Below are positions 36,551 to 45,815 of a stretch of DNA of 64,000 nt, in pieces (the first letter of the stretch is position 1; every line of letters starts with the position of its first letter). Source of the DNA: Parvularcula maris. GTDB taxonomy: Bacteria; Pseudomonadota; Alphaproteobacteria; Caulobacterales; Parvularculaceae. The stretch spans positions 54,675-118,674 of the forward strand of contig NZ_JANIBC010000006.1 in the NCBI RefSeq assembly GCF_024505085.1. Direction: 5' to 3'. The position numbers were made by a program, and so were the translations under genes. The notes under the pieces are model-generated. The model was not told where the DNA came from. It searched no databases and worked only from the letters and a program-made list of their open reading frames with translations.

Positions 36551-36609
36551 GGCGGAACGCGAAGCTCCCCGCGGCACGCACACGCGCATCGCGGCTCAAT
36601 CCGCCCTAC
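36547..36609. repeat. Intergenic palindromic repeat, family E copy 3, containing the dciA stop
   Basis: GTAGGGCGGA (from 36547) and TCCGCCCTAC (to 36609) are exact inverted ends; internal GCG-rich arms also pair. The TAG of GTAGGG is the dciA stop codon, so the element has inserted at or has formed the gene end. Confidence 0.75.
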
Positions 36610-36649
36610 CCTCTAGCGCCGGGCGCTACGGCGTTTTAGGAGGGGTTCC

Positions 36650-37372
36650 ATGACGAACAACGACACGCTCCGCCTCGCCCTTCTGGCCGCCGCCTCCAGC
36701 CTTCTCGTTGCCTGCGGCGGCGGTGACGCGGCGGAGGAAGAAGCCGAAACCCCTGAAGTCGCCGAAGAGACGGCGGCGGCGGAGACCGAACCCGCCGAGC
36801 CGGACAGCATCCCCGCCCCCGAAGGTTCGCTGGCCGCCGGGCCGATGATCATCGGCGCCGAGGACGCGCCGTTGACGATCATCGAGTACGCCTCGGTCAC
36901 CTGCCCCGGCTGCCGTCTGTTTCACCAGCGGGTCTACCCCACGGTGAAGGAGCAGTTCATCGACACCGGCAAGGTCCGCTTCGAGTACCGCGAGCTGCCC
37001 ACTTCGCCGCAGCGCCTCGCCGTGGCCGGCTTCATCGTCGCCCGCTGCGCCGCTACGGAAGGCGGCCCGGAGGCCTATATGGGCGTTGTCGACGCGCTCT
37101 ATCAGCGCCAGAACGACTGGGTCCGCGGCCCCAACCCCGCGCAGGAGTTCAACAACATCGCCGCTCAGGTCGGCCTGTCCGGCAAGGCCTTCGAGGACTG
37201 CTTCAAGCGCGAGGACATCCGCGAAGCCATCGCCGAGTCCGTGGAGGAAGCAGGCGAGGACGGCGCCACCGGCACCCCCTCCTTCTTCATCGACGGTCGC
37301 ACCTTCTCCATGCCAAGCGACCCCGAAGCCGCCGCCGAAGCCCTTCAGGCCGAAGTCGACAAGCGTAGCTAA
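36650..37372 (+). CDS. DsbA-family thioredoxin-fold lipoprotein
   Basis: A 240-residue periplasmic thiol-disulfide protein. The lipoprotein signal ends at Cys22 (SSLLVAC), followed by a Glu/Ala/Pro linker (23-62) and a DsbA/thioredoxin_4 domain (about 65-238) with active site C85-P-G-C88 and the cis-proline loop GATGTPSFFIDG. An extra Cys pair (ARCAATEGG and FEDCFKRED) lies in the helical insert. It probably oxidises or isomerises disulfides of secreted proteins while tethered to a membrane. AGGAGGGG precedes the ATG. Placement between dciA and smc is a conserved neighbourhood with no clear functional link. Confidence 0.9.
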   Translation: MTNNDTLRLALLAAASSLLVACGGGDAAEEEAETPEVAEETAAAETEPAEPDSIPAPEGSLAAGPMIIGAEDAPLTIIEYASVTCPGCRLFHQRVYPTVKEQFIDTGKVRFEYRELPTSPQRLAVAGFIVARCAATEGGPEAYMGVVDALYQRQNDWVRGPNPAQEFNNIAAQVGLSGKAFEDCFKREDIREAIAESVEEAGEDGATGTPSFFIDGRTFSMPSDPEAAAEALQAEVDKRS

Positions 37373-37377
37373 GATTC

Positions 37378-37494
37378 CTCCCCCTCAGCCTACCGGCAGC
37401 TCCCCCTCGGGGAGGGGGAGCGACATAGAAGGCAGCGTTGGTTCTGCTTCCCTCCCCTACGAAGTGGGGGAGGTGCCCGAAGGGCGAAGGGGGC
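37378..37494. repeat. Intergenic palindromic repeat, family A copy 2
   Basis: CCCCCTCAGCCTACCGGCAG at the left, GTGGGGGAGGTGCCCGAAGG at the right and a CTCCCCCTCGGGGAGGGGGAG hairpin between, as in copy 1. The rest of the gap up to smc (37495-37668) includes two GANTC sites (37519 and 37630) but no gene. Confidence 0.8.
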
Positions 37495-37668
37495 TCTTTC
37501 CTCACCCTTAACCTCAGCGAATCGGTCGAAGCTCAGTCTCCATCTGTAGGGGATGGGCTTCGGGTCCGCCGCCCAGCTTGCCAAGTGGTAAGCTGCCGGC
37601 TCACTTCTCCCGTCGGCAGCCATGGTGTAGATTCTCGCAAGGGCATCTCACCGAAACTGGGGTAGGTC

Positions 37669-40600
37669 ATGCGTTTCGAACGACTGCGTCTTTGCGGATT
37701 CAAATCCTTCGTCGAGCCGGTCGAGATCGACATCCGCCCCGGCCTGACCGGCGTGGTCGGCCCCAATGGCTGCGGCAAATCGAACCTGGTCGAGGGCCTG
37801 CGCTGGCTGATGGGCGCGAACTCGGCGAAGGCGATGCGCGCCTCCGGCATGGACGAGGTGATCTTCGCCGGCACCGCGCAGGGCCGACCGGCACGGTCCT
37901 GGGCCGAGGTGACGCTGGAGATCGACAACTCCTCCCGTAGAGCCCCCGCCCAGTTCAACGATGCCGACCAGCTCACCGTCACCCGCCGGGTGGTGCGCCG
38001 GGCTGACGGCTCGGTCTCGCAGTACTCGATCAACGGCAAGGAAGTCCGCGCGAGGGACGTGCAGATGCTGTTCGCGGACGCCTCCACCGGCTCGACCTCC
38101 CCCGCGCTCGTCCGTCAGGGCCAGATCGCCGAGCTGATCGCCGCCAAGCCCACCGAGCGCCGCCGCTTCCTCGAGGAGGCGGCCGGCGTCACAGGCCTCG
38201 CCGCCCGCCGCCACGAGGCGCAGCTTCGCCTCAACGCCGCCGCCGACAATCTCGAGCGCCTCGACGATGTGATCGGCGAGCTCGACGTGCAGTCCGAGCA
38301 GCTCGCCCGCCAGGCCCGCAAGGCGCAGAAATACCGTGCCCTGACCGATGAGATCAAGACCGCCTCCCGCGGCCTCGCCATCGCCAAAGTGCGCGACAGC
38401 TACAAGGCGCATGAGGCGCTCGACGCACAGGTGTCCGAACGCCGCGGCGCCGTGGCCGACGCGGTGGAGGACGCCGCCCGCAAGGACCGTCTGGCCACGG
38501 AGGGGCACGATGCCCTCGAAGGGCTGCGCACGGCGGAGCGCGACAGCTCCCTCGCCATGACCAAGGCGGAAGCGGCGCTCAGGGCCTACGAAACCAACGC
38601 CGCCATGCACAAGCGCGCCGCCGAGGAGCGCGAGCGCTCGCTCGATCGTCTGTCAGCGGATGAGAAGCGCGAGGCCGAGCTGATTGCCGAGGCCGACGGC
38701 ACCATCACCGCCGCCGAAGGCAAGGTGCAGCACCTCAAAAGCCTCATCAGCGAGGAGGGCAACACCCGCCAGACCCTCGAAGATGCCGCCCGCGCTGCCG
38801 ATGAAGCGGCGCAGAAGGCGGAGACGGCCTTCGAAGATGCCCAGCGTCAGAGCGCCGAGCAGGCTGCGGAGGCCAAGGCGGCGAGGCAGACCCGCGCCGC
38901 CGCCGAGCAGCGGGTTGAGACCCTCAAGCAGGAGCGCAGCCGCCTCTCCGAGAAACGCGCGGGACTGCCCCAGATCGACCAGGGCGCCATGGACCTTGCC
39001 CAGGAGCAGGCCGACACCGCCCGCCAGCTTCATTCGGAGGCGGAGGAGCTGGTCTCCGTTAGGACCAAGGAGGTCGAGGCCGCACGCCTGGCGGCCGATG
39101 CGGCGGGTGATGCCTTCCGCGAGGCCAAGGAGGCGGCGAGCCTCCTCGCGAACGAGCGCAAGGTCCTCACCCCCCTCATCCCCAAGACCGTCCTGGCCGA
39201 GGATGGTCAGCGCACGGCCCTCACGGCTCTCGAAACCCCCGAAGACCTGCGCGGCGCCGTCGCCGCCGCCCTGGGCGACGCGCTCCACGCCGCTCTGGGT
39301 ACGGAGGGCAGCCACGCTTGGACAGGCCAGCACGCGGGTGATCTTCCTGCTCTCCCCGAGGGTACCGAAGCGCTTGGCGATAAGGTTGGCGCTCCTGCCG
39401 AGCTTTCCGCCCGCTTCTCTCAGATCGGCCTCGTGAACGATCAGCCCACCGCGCTACAGCTAGCGGCGCTGCGTCCCGGCCAGACCCTTCTCAACCGCCG
39501 CGGCCAGCTCTGGCGCTGGGACGGCTATCGCCGCCTGGGCGCTGAGGCGCAGCATCTCGAAGAGCTGCTCGCCGCAACGTCCCGCCTTCGAGACCTGACC
39601 CGCGAAGAGGAAGCCGTTCAGGGCCGCCTCGCCCAGGCGCAGCTCGACGCCGAGACGGCGCGTCGCCAGCACGAAGAGGCCAAGAGCCAGCTCGATCAGG
39701 CCCGCTCCGCCGTCTCCGAGTCGGTGCGTGCGGAGCGTCTAGCCGAGCAGCATCTCACCCGCCTCACCCGCGATAGCGACGCCTCCCGTCTGCGCCGCGA
39801 GAGCCTCGACGAACAGCTCGAAGCCAACGCCGCCAACCTCAAGGCCGCCGAGGCGCAGCTTGCCCGCACCGCCGAGATCGCCCTCGCTCCTCCCGCGGAC
39901 GAGACCATCCTTGCCAAAGCCCGCGAGACCCGCGATGAGGCTCGGCGCAAAGCTGGCAGAGCCAGGGGCCAGGCGGCCGAGCACCGCCGCCTCTCCACCG
40001 AGCGCCGCGACCACCTCCGCCGCGAAGAGGCCACCGCCAAGGCCTGGCGCGACCGCCGCAGCGCCGCCGCCGCACGGATCGATCAGCTCAAGGAGCAGCG
40101 CCTCGTCCTGGAGGATGAGATCGCCAACCAGCCCGCCCCCCAGGAGGACCGCGCCAAGGAGGAGAGCCTAGAGCTCGCCGTCTTCGAGGCGACCTCGAAA
40201 TGGGAGAAGATCCGCGACGAGCTGACCGAGCGGCAGAAAGGCCAGACCGAAGCCGACCGCCTGCGCCGCGAGGCCGAGGCCCGTGCCTCCGCCGCGCGCG
40301 AAGCCCTGGCAGAGCTGAGCGCCGAACTCAAAGCCGCCAAGGCCAAGCTCGACGAGGTACTCGAAGAGGCCGAAGTCAGCGCTGAGAACATCGGTGCCCT
40401 GATGGTGGCCACCGGCGAGAAGCTGTCCGTACAGGAAGCCACCCGCCGCCTCGATAAGCTGGAGCGCGAGCGCGAGCGCCTCGGCGCGGTCAACCTCCTT
40501 GCCGCCGATGAGGCCGTGCAGGTGGGCGAGCGTCTGGAGACCCTGCGCTCGGAGCGTGAGGACTGCGAGGCCGCCTCCACCCAGCTTCGCACCGCCGTCA

Positions 40601-41100
40601 ACGCCATCAACCGCGAGGGGCGCCAGCGGCTTCTTGCCGCCTTCGAGACGGTCAACGGCCATTTCCGCGAGCTCTTCACCACGCTCTTCCGCGGGGGCCA
40701 GGCCGAGCTCAAATTCGTGGACAGTGACGATCCGCTCACGGCGGGTCTTGAGATCTTCGCCTGCCCGCCCGGCAAGAAACTGCAGTCCCTCTCGCTGATG
40801 TCCGGCGGGGAGCAGGCGCTGACGGCCACCGCCCTCATCTTCGCCGCTTTCCGCACCAACCCGGCGCCCATCTGCGTGCTGGACGAGGTCGACGCGCCCT
40901 TGGACGACGCCAATGTAGAGCGCTTCTGCGACCTTCTCGAGATCATGGCGCAGAGTTCGACCACCCGCTTCATGGTGGTCACCCACCACCCCCTCACCAT
41001 GTCCCGCATGGACCGGCTCTTCGGCGTCACCATGATGGAGCAGGGCGTCAGCCGCCTGTTCTCCATCGACCTGGAAGCGGCACGAAGGCTTGCCGCTTAG
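37669..41100 (+). CDS. smc: Chromosome segregation/condensation ATPase SMC
   Basis: SMC dimerises through its hinge and, with ScpA/ScpB, loops and organises the chromosome. The 1143-residue product has the N-terminal Walker A GPNGCGKSN (about 32), a first coiled coil, a globular hinge (about 500-640), the returning coiled coil, and the C-terminal head with signature LSLMSGGEQALTATAL (about 1040) and Walker B ICVLDEVDAPLDDANV (about 1070). Both coils are rich in Ala, Glu and Arg as expected in a GC-rich genome. Start ATG at 37669 after GGGG; the stop faces the CCA gene 75 bp away. Confidence 0.97.
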   Translation: MRFERLRLCGFKSFVEPVEIDIRPGLTGVVGPNGCGKSNLVEGLRWLMGANSAKAMRASGMDEVIFAGTAQGRPARSWAEVTLEIDNSSRRAPAQFNDADQLTVTRRVVRRADGSVSQYSINGKEVRARDVQMLFADASTGSTSPALVRQGQIAELIAAKPTERRRFLEEAAGVTGLAARRHEAQLRLNAAADNLERLDDVIGELDVQSEQLARQARKAQKYRALTDEIKTASRGLAIAKVRDSYKAHEALDAQVSERRGAVADAVEDAARKDRLATEGHDALEGLRTAERDSSLAMTKAEAALRAYETNAAMHKRAAEERERSLDRLSADEKREAELIAEADGTITAAEGKVQHLKSLISEEGNTRQTLEDAARAADEAAQKAETAFEDAQRQSAEQAAEAKAARQTRAAAEQRVETLKQERSRLSEKRAGLPQIDQGAMDLAQEQADTARQLHSEAEELVSVRTKEVEAARLAADAAGDAFREAKEAASLLANERKVLTPLIPKTVLAEDGQRTALTALETPEDLRGAVAAALGDALHAALGTEGSHAWTGQHAGDLPALPEGTEALGDKVGAPAELSARFSQIGLVNDQPTALQLAALRPGQTLLNRRGQLWRWDGYRRLGAEAQHLEELLAATSRLRDLTREEEAVQGRLAQAQLDAETARRQHEEAKSQLDQARSAVSESVRAERLAEQHLTRLTRDSDASRLRRESLDEQLEANAANLKAAEAQLARTAEIALAPPADETILAKARETRDEARRKAGRARGQAAEHRRLSTERRDHLRREEATAKAWRDRRSAAAARIDQLKEQRLVLEDEIANQPAPQEDRAKEESLELAVFEATSKWEKIRDELTERQKGQTEADRLRREAEARASAAREALAELSAELKAAKAKLDEVLEEAEVSAENIGALMVATGEKLSVQEATRRLDKLERERERLGAVNLLAADEAVQVGERLETLRSEREDCEAASTQLRTAVNAINREGRQRLLAAFETVNGHFRELFTTLFRGGQAELKFVDSDDPLTAGLEIFACPPGKKLQSLSLMSGGEQALTATALIFAAFRTNPAPICVLDEVDAPLDDANVERFCDLLEIMAQSSTTRFMVVTHHPLTMSRMDRLFGVTMMEQGVSRLFSIDLEAARRLAA

Positions 41101-41175
41101 GGTGGTGCCGGGTTAGTTCGTAGGCGAAAAGTCAGCGTGCACCGGCTAACTGGCGTGCTTCATCGACAAACGCGA

Positions 41176-42369
41176 CTACGCCGTCACCTGCCGGAGCAGA
41201 CTTTCGCAGGCCGCTTCTTCGGTAGGGAGCCCGGCTTCGATCCACGCCGCCTCGAACATCTTCAGGGTGCGGCCCAGTTCAGCCCCCGGCTTCAGACCGA
41301 GGGCGAGGAGGTCCTTTCCGCCGTAGGGAAGGACCGGCACCTCATCGCTGCGGACCTGATCGAGTATCGCCTGGGTCGCCTTACCGTCCGCCATGGTCAG
41401 CCTCACCCCGCCCTCCGAAGCGTCACGTCCGAAGCGGTAGAGAAGCTCTCTCACCCCCTGCCCTTCCTGCAGGGCATCCCTTGCCGCACCGATCCCGTCA
41501 TAGGTATCGAGAAAGGCCGTGGACGGTTTGAAGGCCTCCTTCAGAAGCACTCTCTCCCTACCCGGCCACAGCGCTGCCGCGCCTAGAGGAGGTGTCATCG
41601 CTCCGTCCTGTCCGTGTACGGCATCGAATAGGGGTAGGTTGGCAGCGCCGGGCAGCAGCTTCTCCAACACTCCCGCCGCCTCCGCTGCCCTAAAGGCCTC
41701 GGGAGCACGCCCGGCGGCGAAAGTCCGGGACAGCTCCGACCAGATCCGCTCATTGGAAAGGATCGAGAGCAGCCCTGCGCGCTCGGCGATCGCCTTCAGC
41801 CCCTCCTGGTCGAAGGCATGGGCGAAGCGGGCGGAGAAGCGGAAGAAACGCAAGATGCGCAGCGCGTCCTCTTCGATCCGCGTGCCAGCATCGCCGATGA
41901 AGCGCACCCTTCCCCGCTCGAGATCGGGCAGTCCCCCGGCTGGATCATGCAGGGTTCCATCAGGGGACAGATAGAGGGCGTTGATGGTGAAGTCCCGCCT
42001 GCGCCAGTCCTCGTCCCAGTCGCGGGTGAAGCGCACCTCGGCGTGGCGGCCGTCGGTCTCTTCGTCCGCGCGCAGGGTCGTGCACTCGGCCACCATGCCG
42101 CCTTCTACAGCCGTCAGTGTACCGTGGTCCTCTCCAGTGGCGATCCAGCGGATACCGGCCTTATCGAACAGCGCCTTCATCTCGACCGGCGTGCGGTCGC
42201 AGGCGATGTCGATGTCAATGGCGTCCGAGGTCAGCGGGTCCTGGCCGAGCAGGCTGTCCCGCACGCAGCCGCCGACGAAGCGCGCTTCGCCGCCCGCTTG
42301 AAGCGCCGCCGTGATGCGCTGCAGGCGCGGCTCGCTGGTCCAGCGAAAGGCTTCTTCAGGCGACCTCAT
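41176..42369 (-). CDS. CCA tRNA nucleotidyltransferase / poly(A) polymerase family
   Basis: A class II nucleotidyltransferase that builds or repairs the tRNA 3'-CCA end. The 397-residue product has the head motif RFVGGCVRDSLLG with the metal-binding DIDIAC (DxD), TLRADEETDGRHAEVRFTRDWDEDWRRRDFTINALYL, and the RNA-binding region RFIGDAGTRIEEDALRILRFFRFSARF. The C-terminus is typical of alphaproteobacterial CCA-adding enzymes. It starts 14 nt inside the Nudix gene and is last in the operon DUF1285 - Nudix - CCA. Confidence 0.94.
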   Translation of the reverse strand: MRSPEEAFRWTSEPRLQRITAALQAGGEARFVGGCVRDSLLGQDPLTSDAIDIDIACDRTPVEMKALFDKAGIRWIATGEDHGTLTAVEGGMVAECTTLRADEETDGRHAEVRFTRDWDEDWRRRDFTINALYLSPDGTLHDPAGGLPDLERGRVRFIGDAGTRIEEDALRILRFFRFSARFAHAFDQEGLKAIAERAGLLSILSNERIWSELSRTFAAGRAPEAFRAAEAAGVLEKLLPGAANLPLFDAVHGQDGAMTPPLGAAALWPGRERVLLKEAFKPSTAFLDTYDGIGAARDALQEGQGVRELLYRFGRDASEGGVRLTMADGKATQAILDQVRSDEVPVLPYGGKDLLALGLKPGAELGRTLKMFEAAWIEAGLPTEEAACESLLRQVTA

Positions 42370-42997
42370 CCATGCACTCCGCCATGGTCCGCAGAATACC
42401 GGCCGTCAGCCCCCAGATGTTCCAATGCCGCCCCGCCGTATCGAGGCTCGGCACGGCGTACATCTGGTAGGTGACCTCCTTGAACTGACGGTTCTCGGTG
42501 ACATGCCCGGAGAGGTCGAGGAGCGAGGCTAGCGGCACTTCGAAAACGTCGGCCACCTCCCGCGGGTCGGCCACGACATCCGCATCGCCCCTCACCGCCG
42601 CGAGGACCGGGGTGACGACATAGCCGAGCCCGCCGTGATGGGGGCCGTAGCTCCCCAGGACGCGCACGGCGGAGGGGGAGAGGCCCACCTCCTCCTCCGC
42701 CTCGCGGATGGCGGTGCCCACGAAGCCGTCATCGCCTTCGGACGGCATCCCGCCGGGAAGCGCGATCTGCCCTGCATGGGAGGGCATGGTCGGCGCGCGC
42801 AGGGTGAGGATCACGGTAGGCTCGTCGCTCATCCGCACGCCGATCAGAACGGCTGCTGGCCTCGGCTTCGAGGGCGGCTTGTTCAGGATAGGCGTATGCG
42901 GAAGGCCTGGGTTCAGCTCACGGAACAGGAACCGCTCGCGGCTCGCATCCTTCGTTCGCAGGCTGGCTTCGAGCTGCGCCAGCAGGGCGCTGCTCAT
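42356..42997 (-). CDS. Nudix hydrolase, CoA pyrophosphatase type
   Basis: A 213-residue Nudix enzyme that splits CoA or oxidised CoA into phosphopantetheine and 3',5'-ADP. The CoA-specific UPF0035 motif (LTLRAPTMPSHAGQIALPGG) leads straight into the Nudix box GGMPSEGDDGFVGTAIREAEEEVGL. Its start overlaps the DUF1285 stop (ATGA), and its end overlaps the CCA gene by 14 nt, so all three are co-translated. Gene order is conserved in Alphaproteobacteria. Confidence 0.93.
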   Translation of the reverse strand: MSSALLAQLEASLRTKDASRERFLFRELNPGLPHTPILNKPPSKPRPAAVLIGVRMSDEPTVILTLRAPTMPSHAGQIALPGGMPSEGDDGFVGTAIREAEEEVGLSPSAVRVLGSYGPHHGGLGYVVTPVLAAVRGDADVVADPREVADVFEVPLASLLDLSGHVTENRQFKEVTYQMYAVPSLDTAGRHWNIWGLTAGILRTMAECMDEVA

Positions 42998-43542
42998 CGT
43001 GCCTCCTCGATGGGAAGCGTGAAGGTGGCGCCGCCGCTGCGCACCACCAGTGCCCCGTCCTCCTCGGGCAGCATGTCGAGGAAGCGGTAGTAGACGGCGC
43101 GGTCGAGGCGCGCGTCCAGTTTTCCGCGCACGCGAATATAGGGCGCCCTGGACGGCGATTCGGGCACGTCGCGAAGCTCGATGGGGTGGTCCGGTCCGAT
43201 CACAACCATGTCACCCACATTGGTGCGAAAGCGGTAGCCCTCCTCCGTCTCATCCATATCCACCGCCAGGAACGGCACGTCCTCCACGGTGATGGCGATC
43301 TTCTCCACCGGGGTGACCAGCACGTAGCCGTCGTCATCGCGGCGCAGGACACGGGAGAACAGCCGGACCAGTGCCGGACGGCTGATCCTCGTCCCCTCGT
43401 GCCACCAGCTTCCGTCCGACCTAATGACCAAATCCATCTCGCCGCAGTGCTGCGGGCGCCAGTTCTCCACCGGCAGGGGGGCGTCGTCCGGTTGGTCGCT
43501 GAGGGAGGCGGCAAGGCGGGAAAGATCCATGCCCCCAGACAT
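42994..43542 (-). CDS. DUF1285 domain-containing protein
   Basis: A 182-residue DUF1285 protein, first gene of the Nudix/CCA operon. Recognisable parts are CGEMDLVIRSDGSWWHEGTRISRPALVRLFSRVLRRDDDGYVLVTPVEKIAITVEDVPFLAVDM and YIRVRGKLDARLDRAVYYRFLDM. The function is unknown; the operon suggests a role close to nucleotide or tRNA metabolism. The frame is open to 43632; the ATG at 43542 (MSGGMDLSR) or at 43530 (MDLSRLAAS) fits the family better, and neither has a strong ribosome binding site. Confidence 0.85.
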   Translation of the reverse strand: MSGGMDLSRLAASLSDQPDDAPLPVENWRPQHCGEMDLVIRSDGSWWHEGTRISRPALVRLFSRVLRRDDDGYVLVTPVEKIAITVEDVPFLAVDMDETEEGYRFRTNVGDMVVIGPDHPIELRDVPESPSRAPYIRVRGKLDARLDRAVYYRFLDMLPEEDGALVVRSGGATFTLPIEEAR

Positions 43543-43629
43543 GAAAGAGCCCCGCGGACCGGTCAAGGACAGGCGGGGTTCGGAAATGCAGGAGTGGAAA
43601 CATGGCTCGTGAGCTAAGCCTGTCGCACC

Positions 43630-43762
43630 CACCTCTCCCTCCGGGAGAGGTCGAAGGCTGCTTCAGCAGGCTTCGGGTGAGGGACTTTGTAGCTCGAACC
43701 TGTATGCAGCTCGCCCTCACTCGACATCGAAGATGTCGATCTCTCCCGAAGGGAGAGATGAG
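43630..43762. repeat. Intergenic palindromic repeat, family B copy 3
   Basis: Almost identical at both ends to copy 2 at 23473-23606: CACCTCTCCCTCCGGGAGAGG, GAAGGCTGCTTCAGCAGGCTTC, then CGACATCGAAGATGTCG and CTCTCCCGAAGGGAGAG. Confidence 0.85.
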
Positions 43763-43837
43763 GCAGCATCAGCCCCGTAACCTTGTGGTCGCCCTTCGAG
43801 GTGGCTTCGCTTGCGGGGCTCCTGATTGGTACAATTT

Positions 43838-43871
43838 CAGCGGCGGAGCACTTGAAGATGCTCCGCCGCTG
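43838..43871. other. 13-bp perfect hairpin 3' of sppA
   Basis: CAGCGGCGGAGCA (43838-43850) and TGCTCCGCCGCTG (43859-43871) are exact inverted repeats with an 8-nt loop, 7 nt after the sppA stop. No U-tract follows in the sppA direction, so it may stabilise the mRNA end rather than act as an intrinsic terminator. Confidence 0.6.
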
Positions 43872-43877
43872 CGTTGT

Positions 43878-45815
43878 TTACGGCGCGCCGCAGTCCAGGC
43901 AGCGAACATAGAGGCCGTTCGGATCGTCGAAGCTGGCGTTCAGCTTCAGCTCCCGGTCGATGATCGCGGCGGCCTTGCCTAGGGTCGTCCGGTCGAAACC
44001 GGCGGTGCGGGCAGCGAAGAGCTTGTCCTCTTCGATCAGACCCCGAGCCTGCGCCTCGCCGGTCAGGCTCTCGAGGAACTGCTCGAACTTGGTCTTCTCC
44101 TTGGTGACGCCGCCGACATCGTAGTCCTCGAGCTCGGCCAGGGCCGCAGCTTCCGCGATGGCATCCTGAAGACCGCCCAGCTTGTCGACCAGGCCGATCG
44201 TGGCGGCGGTCTCGCCGATCCAGACGCGGCCCTCGGCGATCTCGCTGACCTGTTCGGTGGTCAGGCCACGGCCTTCCGAGACCACGCCGAGAAACTCGTC
44301 ATAGCCGTTCTCGATGCTCGCCTGGAGCAGCATCTTGAACTCCTCGGGCAGCTCGTTGAGCGGCATCCCGGAGAGGGCCGAGAGGTTGGTGGTGCCGACA
44401 CCGTCCACGAAGACGCCGTACTTGTTGGCGAGCTTCTCGAAGGTCGGCAGGTAGGCGAAGATGCCGATCGAGCCGGTGATCGTCGTCGGTTGGGCGTAGA
44501 TCACATCGGCCGGGGCCGCGATCCAGTAGCCGCCGGAGGCCGCGAGCGAGCTCATGGAGACGACCACGGGCTTGCCCGCTTCCTTCAGCGCCAGGATCTC
44601 ATCGCGCATGATCTCCGAGGCGAAGGCCGAGCCGCCGGGGCTGTCGACGCGGAAGACCACGGCCTTCACGTCCTCGTCCTCGCGGGCCTCCTTCAGGCGC
44701 TGGGCGATGTAGCTGCCCGAGGCGACGCCAGGCTCCTGGGCGCCGTCGATGATGGTGCCCTCGACGGTGATGACGGCGATGTTGCCGATCTCGGGACGGT
44801 CCTCGACCGCGGGCACCGCCACCTTGTACTTGCGCAGAGCCACCGTGTTCGGCTCGCCCTCGTCATCGAAGCCGACGATGTCGCCGATGAAGTCTTTCTG
44901 ACCCTGGCGGGTCATCAACTGGTCGACATAGCCCGCCGCGACGACCGCCTCGGCGGTGCTGCCGCCGGCGGCCAGGGTGCGTGCGGCCTGCTGGTTGGCG
45001 AAGGCCGCGGTGCTGCCGCTCTGAAGGCCGCGGTTCTCGTCGACGCGGCTCGTGAAGTGGTCCCACATCACGGCCAGCCGCTCGACATTGGCGAGCTCGG
45101 CTTCGGGGGACATGTCGTCGCGCAGCACCGGCTCGAGCGCCGATTTGAAGGTGCCGACGCGGAACACGTTCACCGTCACGTCGAGCTTCTCGAGCAGCGA
45201 GGCGTAGTAGGTGCGGAACGCGCCGAAGCCGGAAAAGATCATCGAGCCCTGGTCGTGCATCAGCACCGTGCTGGCCTCGGAGTTGATGAGGTACTGGTTC
45301 TGGCCGTAGAAATCGCCGACCGCCACGACCTCCTTGCCGCTCTCGCGGAAGTCCTCGACCGCATCGGCCAGGATCATCGCCTTGGAGAGGTAGGCGTCGG
45401 GGACGATCAGGCCGCCGAGATCGAGCACCATGGCGCTGATCCGCTCATCGCCCTTGGCGTGCTCGATGACGCGAATCAGCTCGTGCACGCTGACCTGGCC
45501 GGGTCCGCCGCCGCCGAAGGCCTCGTTGAGGGCCTGCTGGAACTGGTCCACCTCGGGCGCGGTCTCTGCCAGGACGCCCTTGGGGTTGAAGAGAAGCGCG
45601 GAGCCCTCCTCGATCTTGAGGGACGGCCCCTCCTCGTTCTTGCCCGCCATCTGCTGGTTGATGCTGCCCAGCACCGTCACCAGCAGCGCGAACACCACGA
45701 TGAAGAGGAACGCCTGCAGCAGGAGGGCGCCGCCGACGACCACTTTGCCCAGGCTCTTGAAGAACTGCCACACGGTAAGTCGCGGACGATCCTGCCCGCC
45801 GATGAACTCTGTCAA
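43878..45815 (-). CDS. sppA: Signal peptide peptidase SppA, 67-kDa type
   Basis: A 645-residue membrane-anchored S49 protease that degrades cleaved signal peptides. One N-terminal helix (about 25-50) anchors two tandem S49 domains. The catalytic lysine (FRESGKEVVAVGDFY, about 161) is in the first domain and the nucleophile Ser in the second (VVVSMSSLAASGGYWIAAPADVIYA, about 420), as in the duplicated E. coli-type enzyme. The protein ends in VRCLDCGAP, an unusual cysteine pair. It is divergent from moxR with 191 bp between, an intergenic region without a repeat. Confidence 0.94.
   Translation of the reverse strand: MTEFIGGQDRPRLTVWQFFKSLGKVVVGGALLLQAFLFIVVFALLVTVLGSINQQMAGKNEEGPSLKIEEGSALLFNPKGVLAETAPEVDQFQQALNEAFGGGGPGQVSVHELIRVIEHAKGDERISAMVLDLGGLIVPDAYLSKAMILADAVEDFRESGKEVVAVGDFYGQNQYLINSEASTVLMHDQGSMIFSGFGAFRTYYASLLEKLDVTVNVFRVGTFKSALEPVLRDDMSPEAELANVERLAVMWDHFTSRVDENRGLQSGSTAAFANQQAARTLAAGGSTAEAVVAAGYVDQLMTRQGQKDFIGDIVGFDDEGEPNTVALRKYKVAVPAVEDRPEIGNIAVITVEGTIIDGAQEPGVASGSYIAQRLKEAREDEDVKAVVFRVDSPGGSAFASEIMRDEILALKEAGKPVVVSMSSLAASGGYWIAAPADVIYAQPTTITGSIGIFAYLPTFEKLANKYGVFVDGVGTTNLSALSGMPLNELPEEFKMLLQASIENGYDEFLGVVSEGRGLTTEQVSEIAEGRVWIGETAATIGLVDKLGGLQDAIAEAAALAELEDYDVGGVTKEKTKFEQFLESLTGEAQARGLIEEDKLFAARTAGFDRTTLGKAAAIIDRELKLNASFDDPNGLYVRCLDCGAP

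Larger units (their letters stand above)
43543..43877. other. 335-bp gap: operon promoter region, B repeat, strong hairpin
   Basis: The part next to the DUF1285 start (43543-43629) must hold that operon's promoter; no clear box is seen. A full B element lies at 43630-43762. Between 43763 and 43837 nothing is recognised. A 13-bp hairpin lies at 43838-43871, next to the sppA stop. Confidence 0.6.

Noticed and set aside
43838..43871. Intrinsic terminator of sppA
   Set aside because: The stem is excellent, but no U-tract follows in the sppA direction, so it is listed only as a hairpin.
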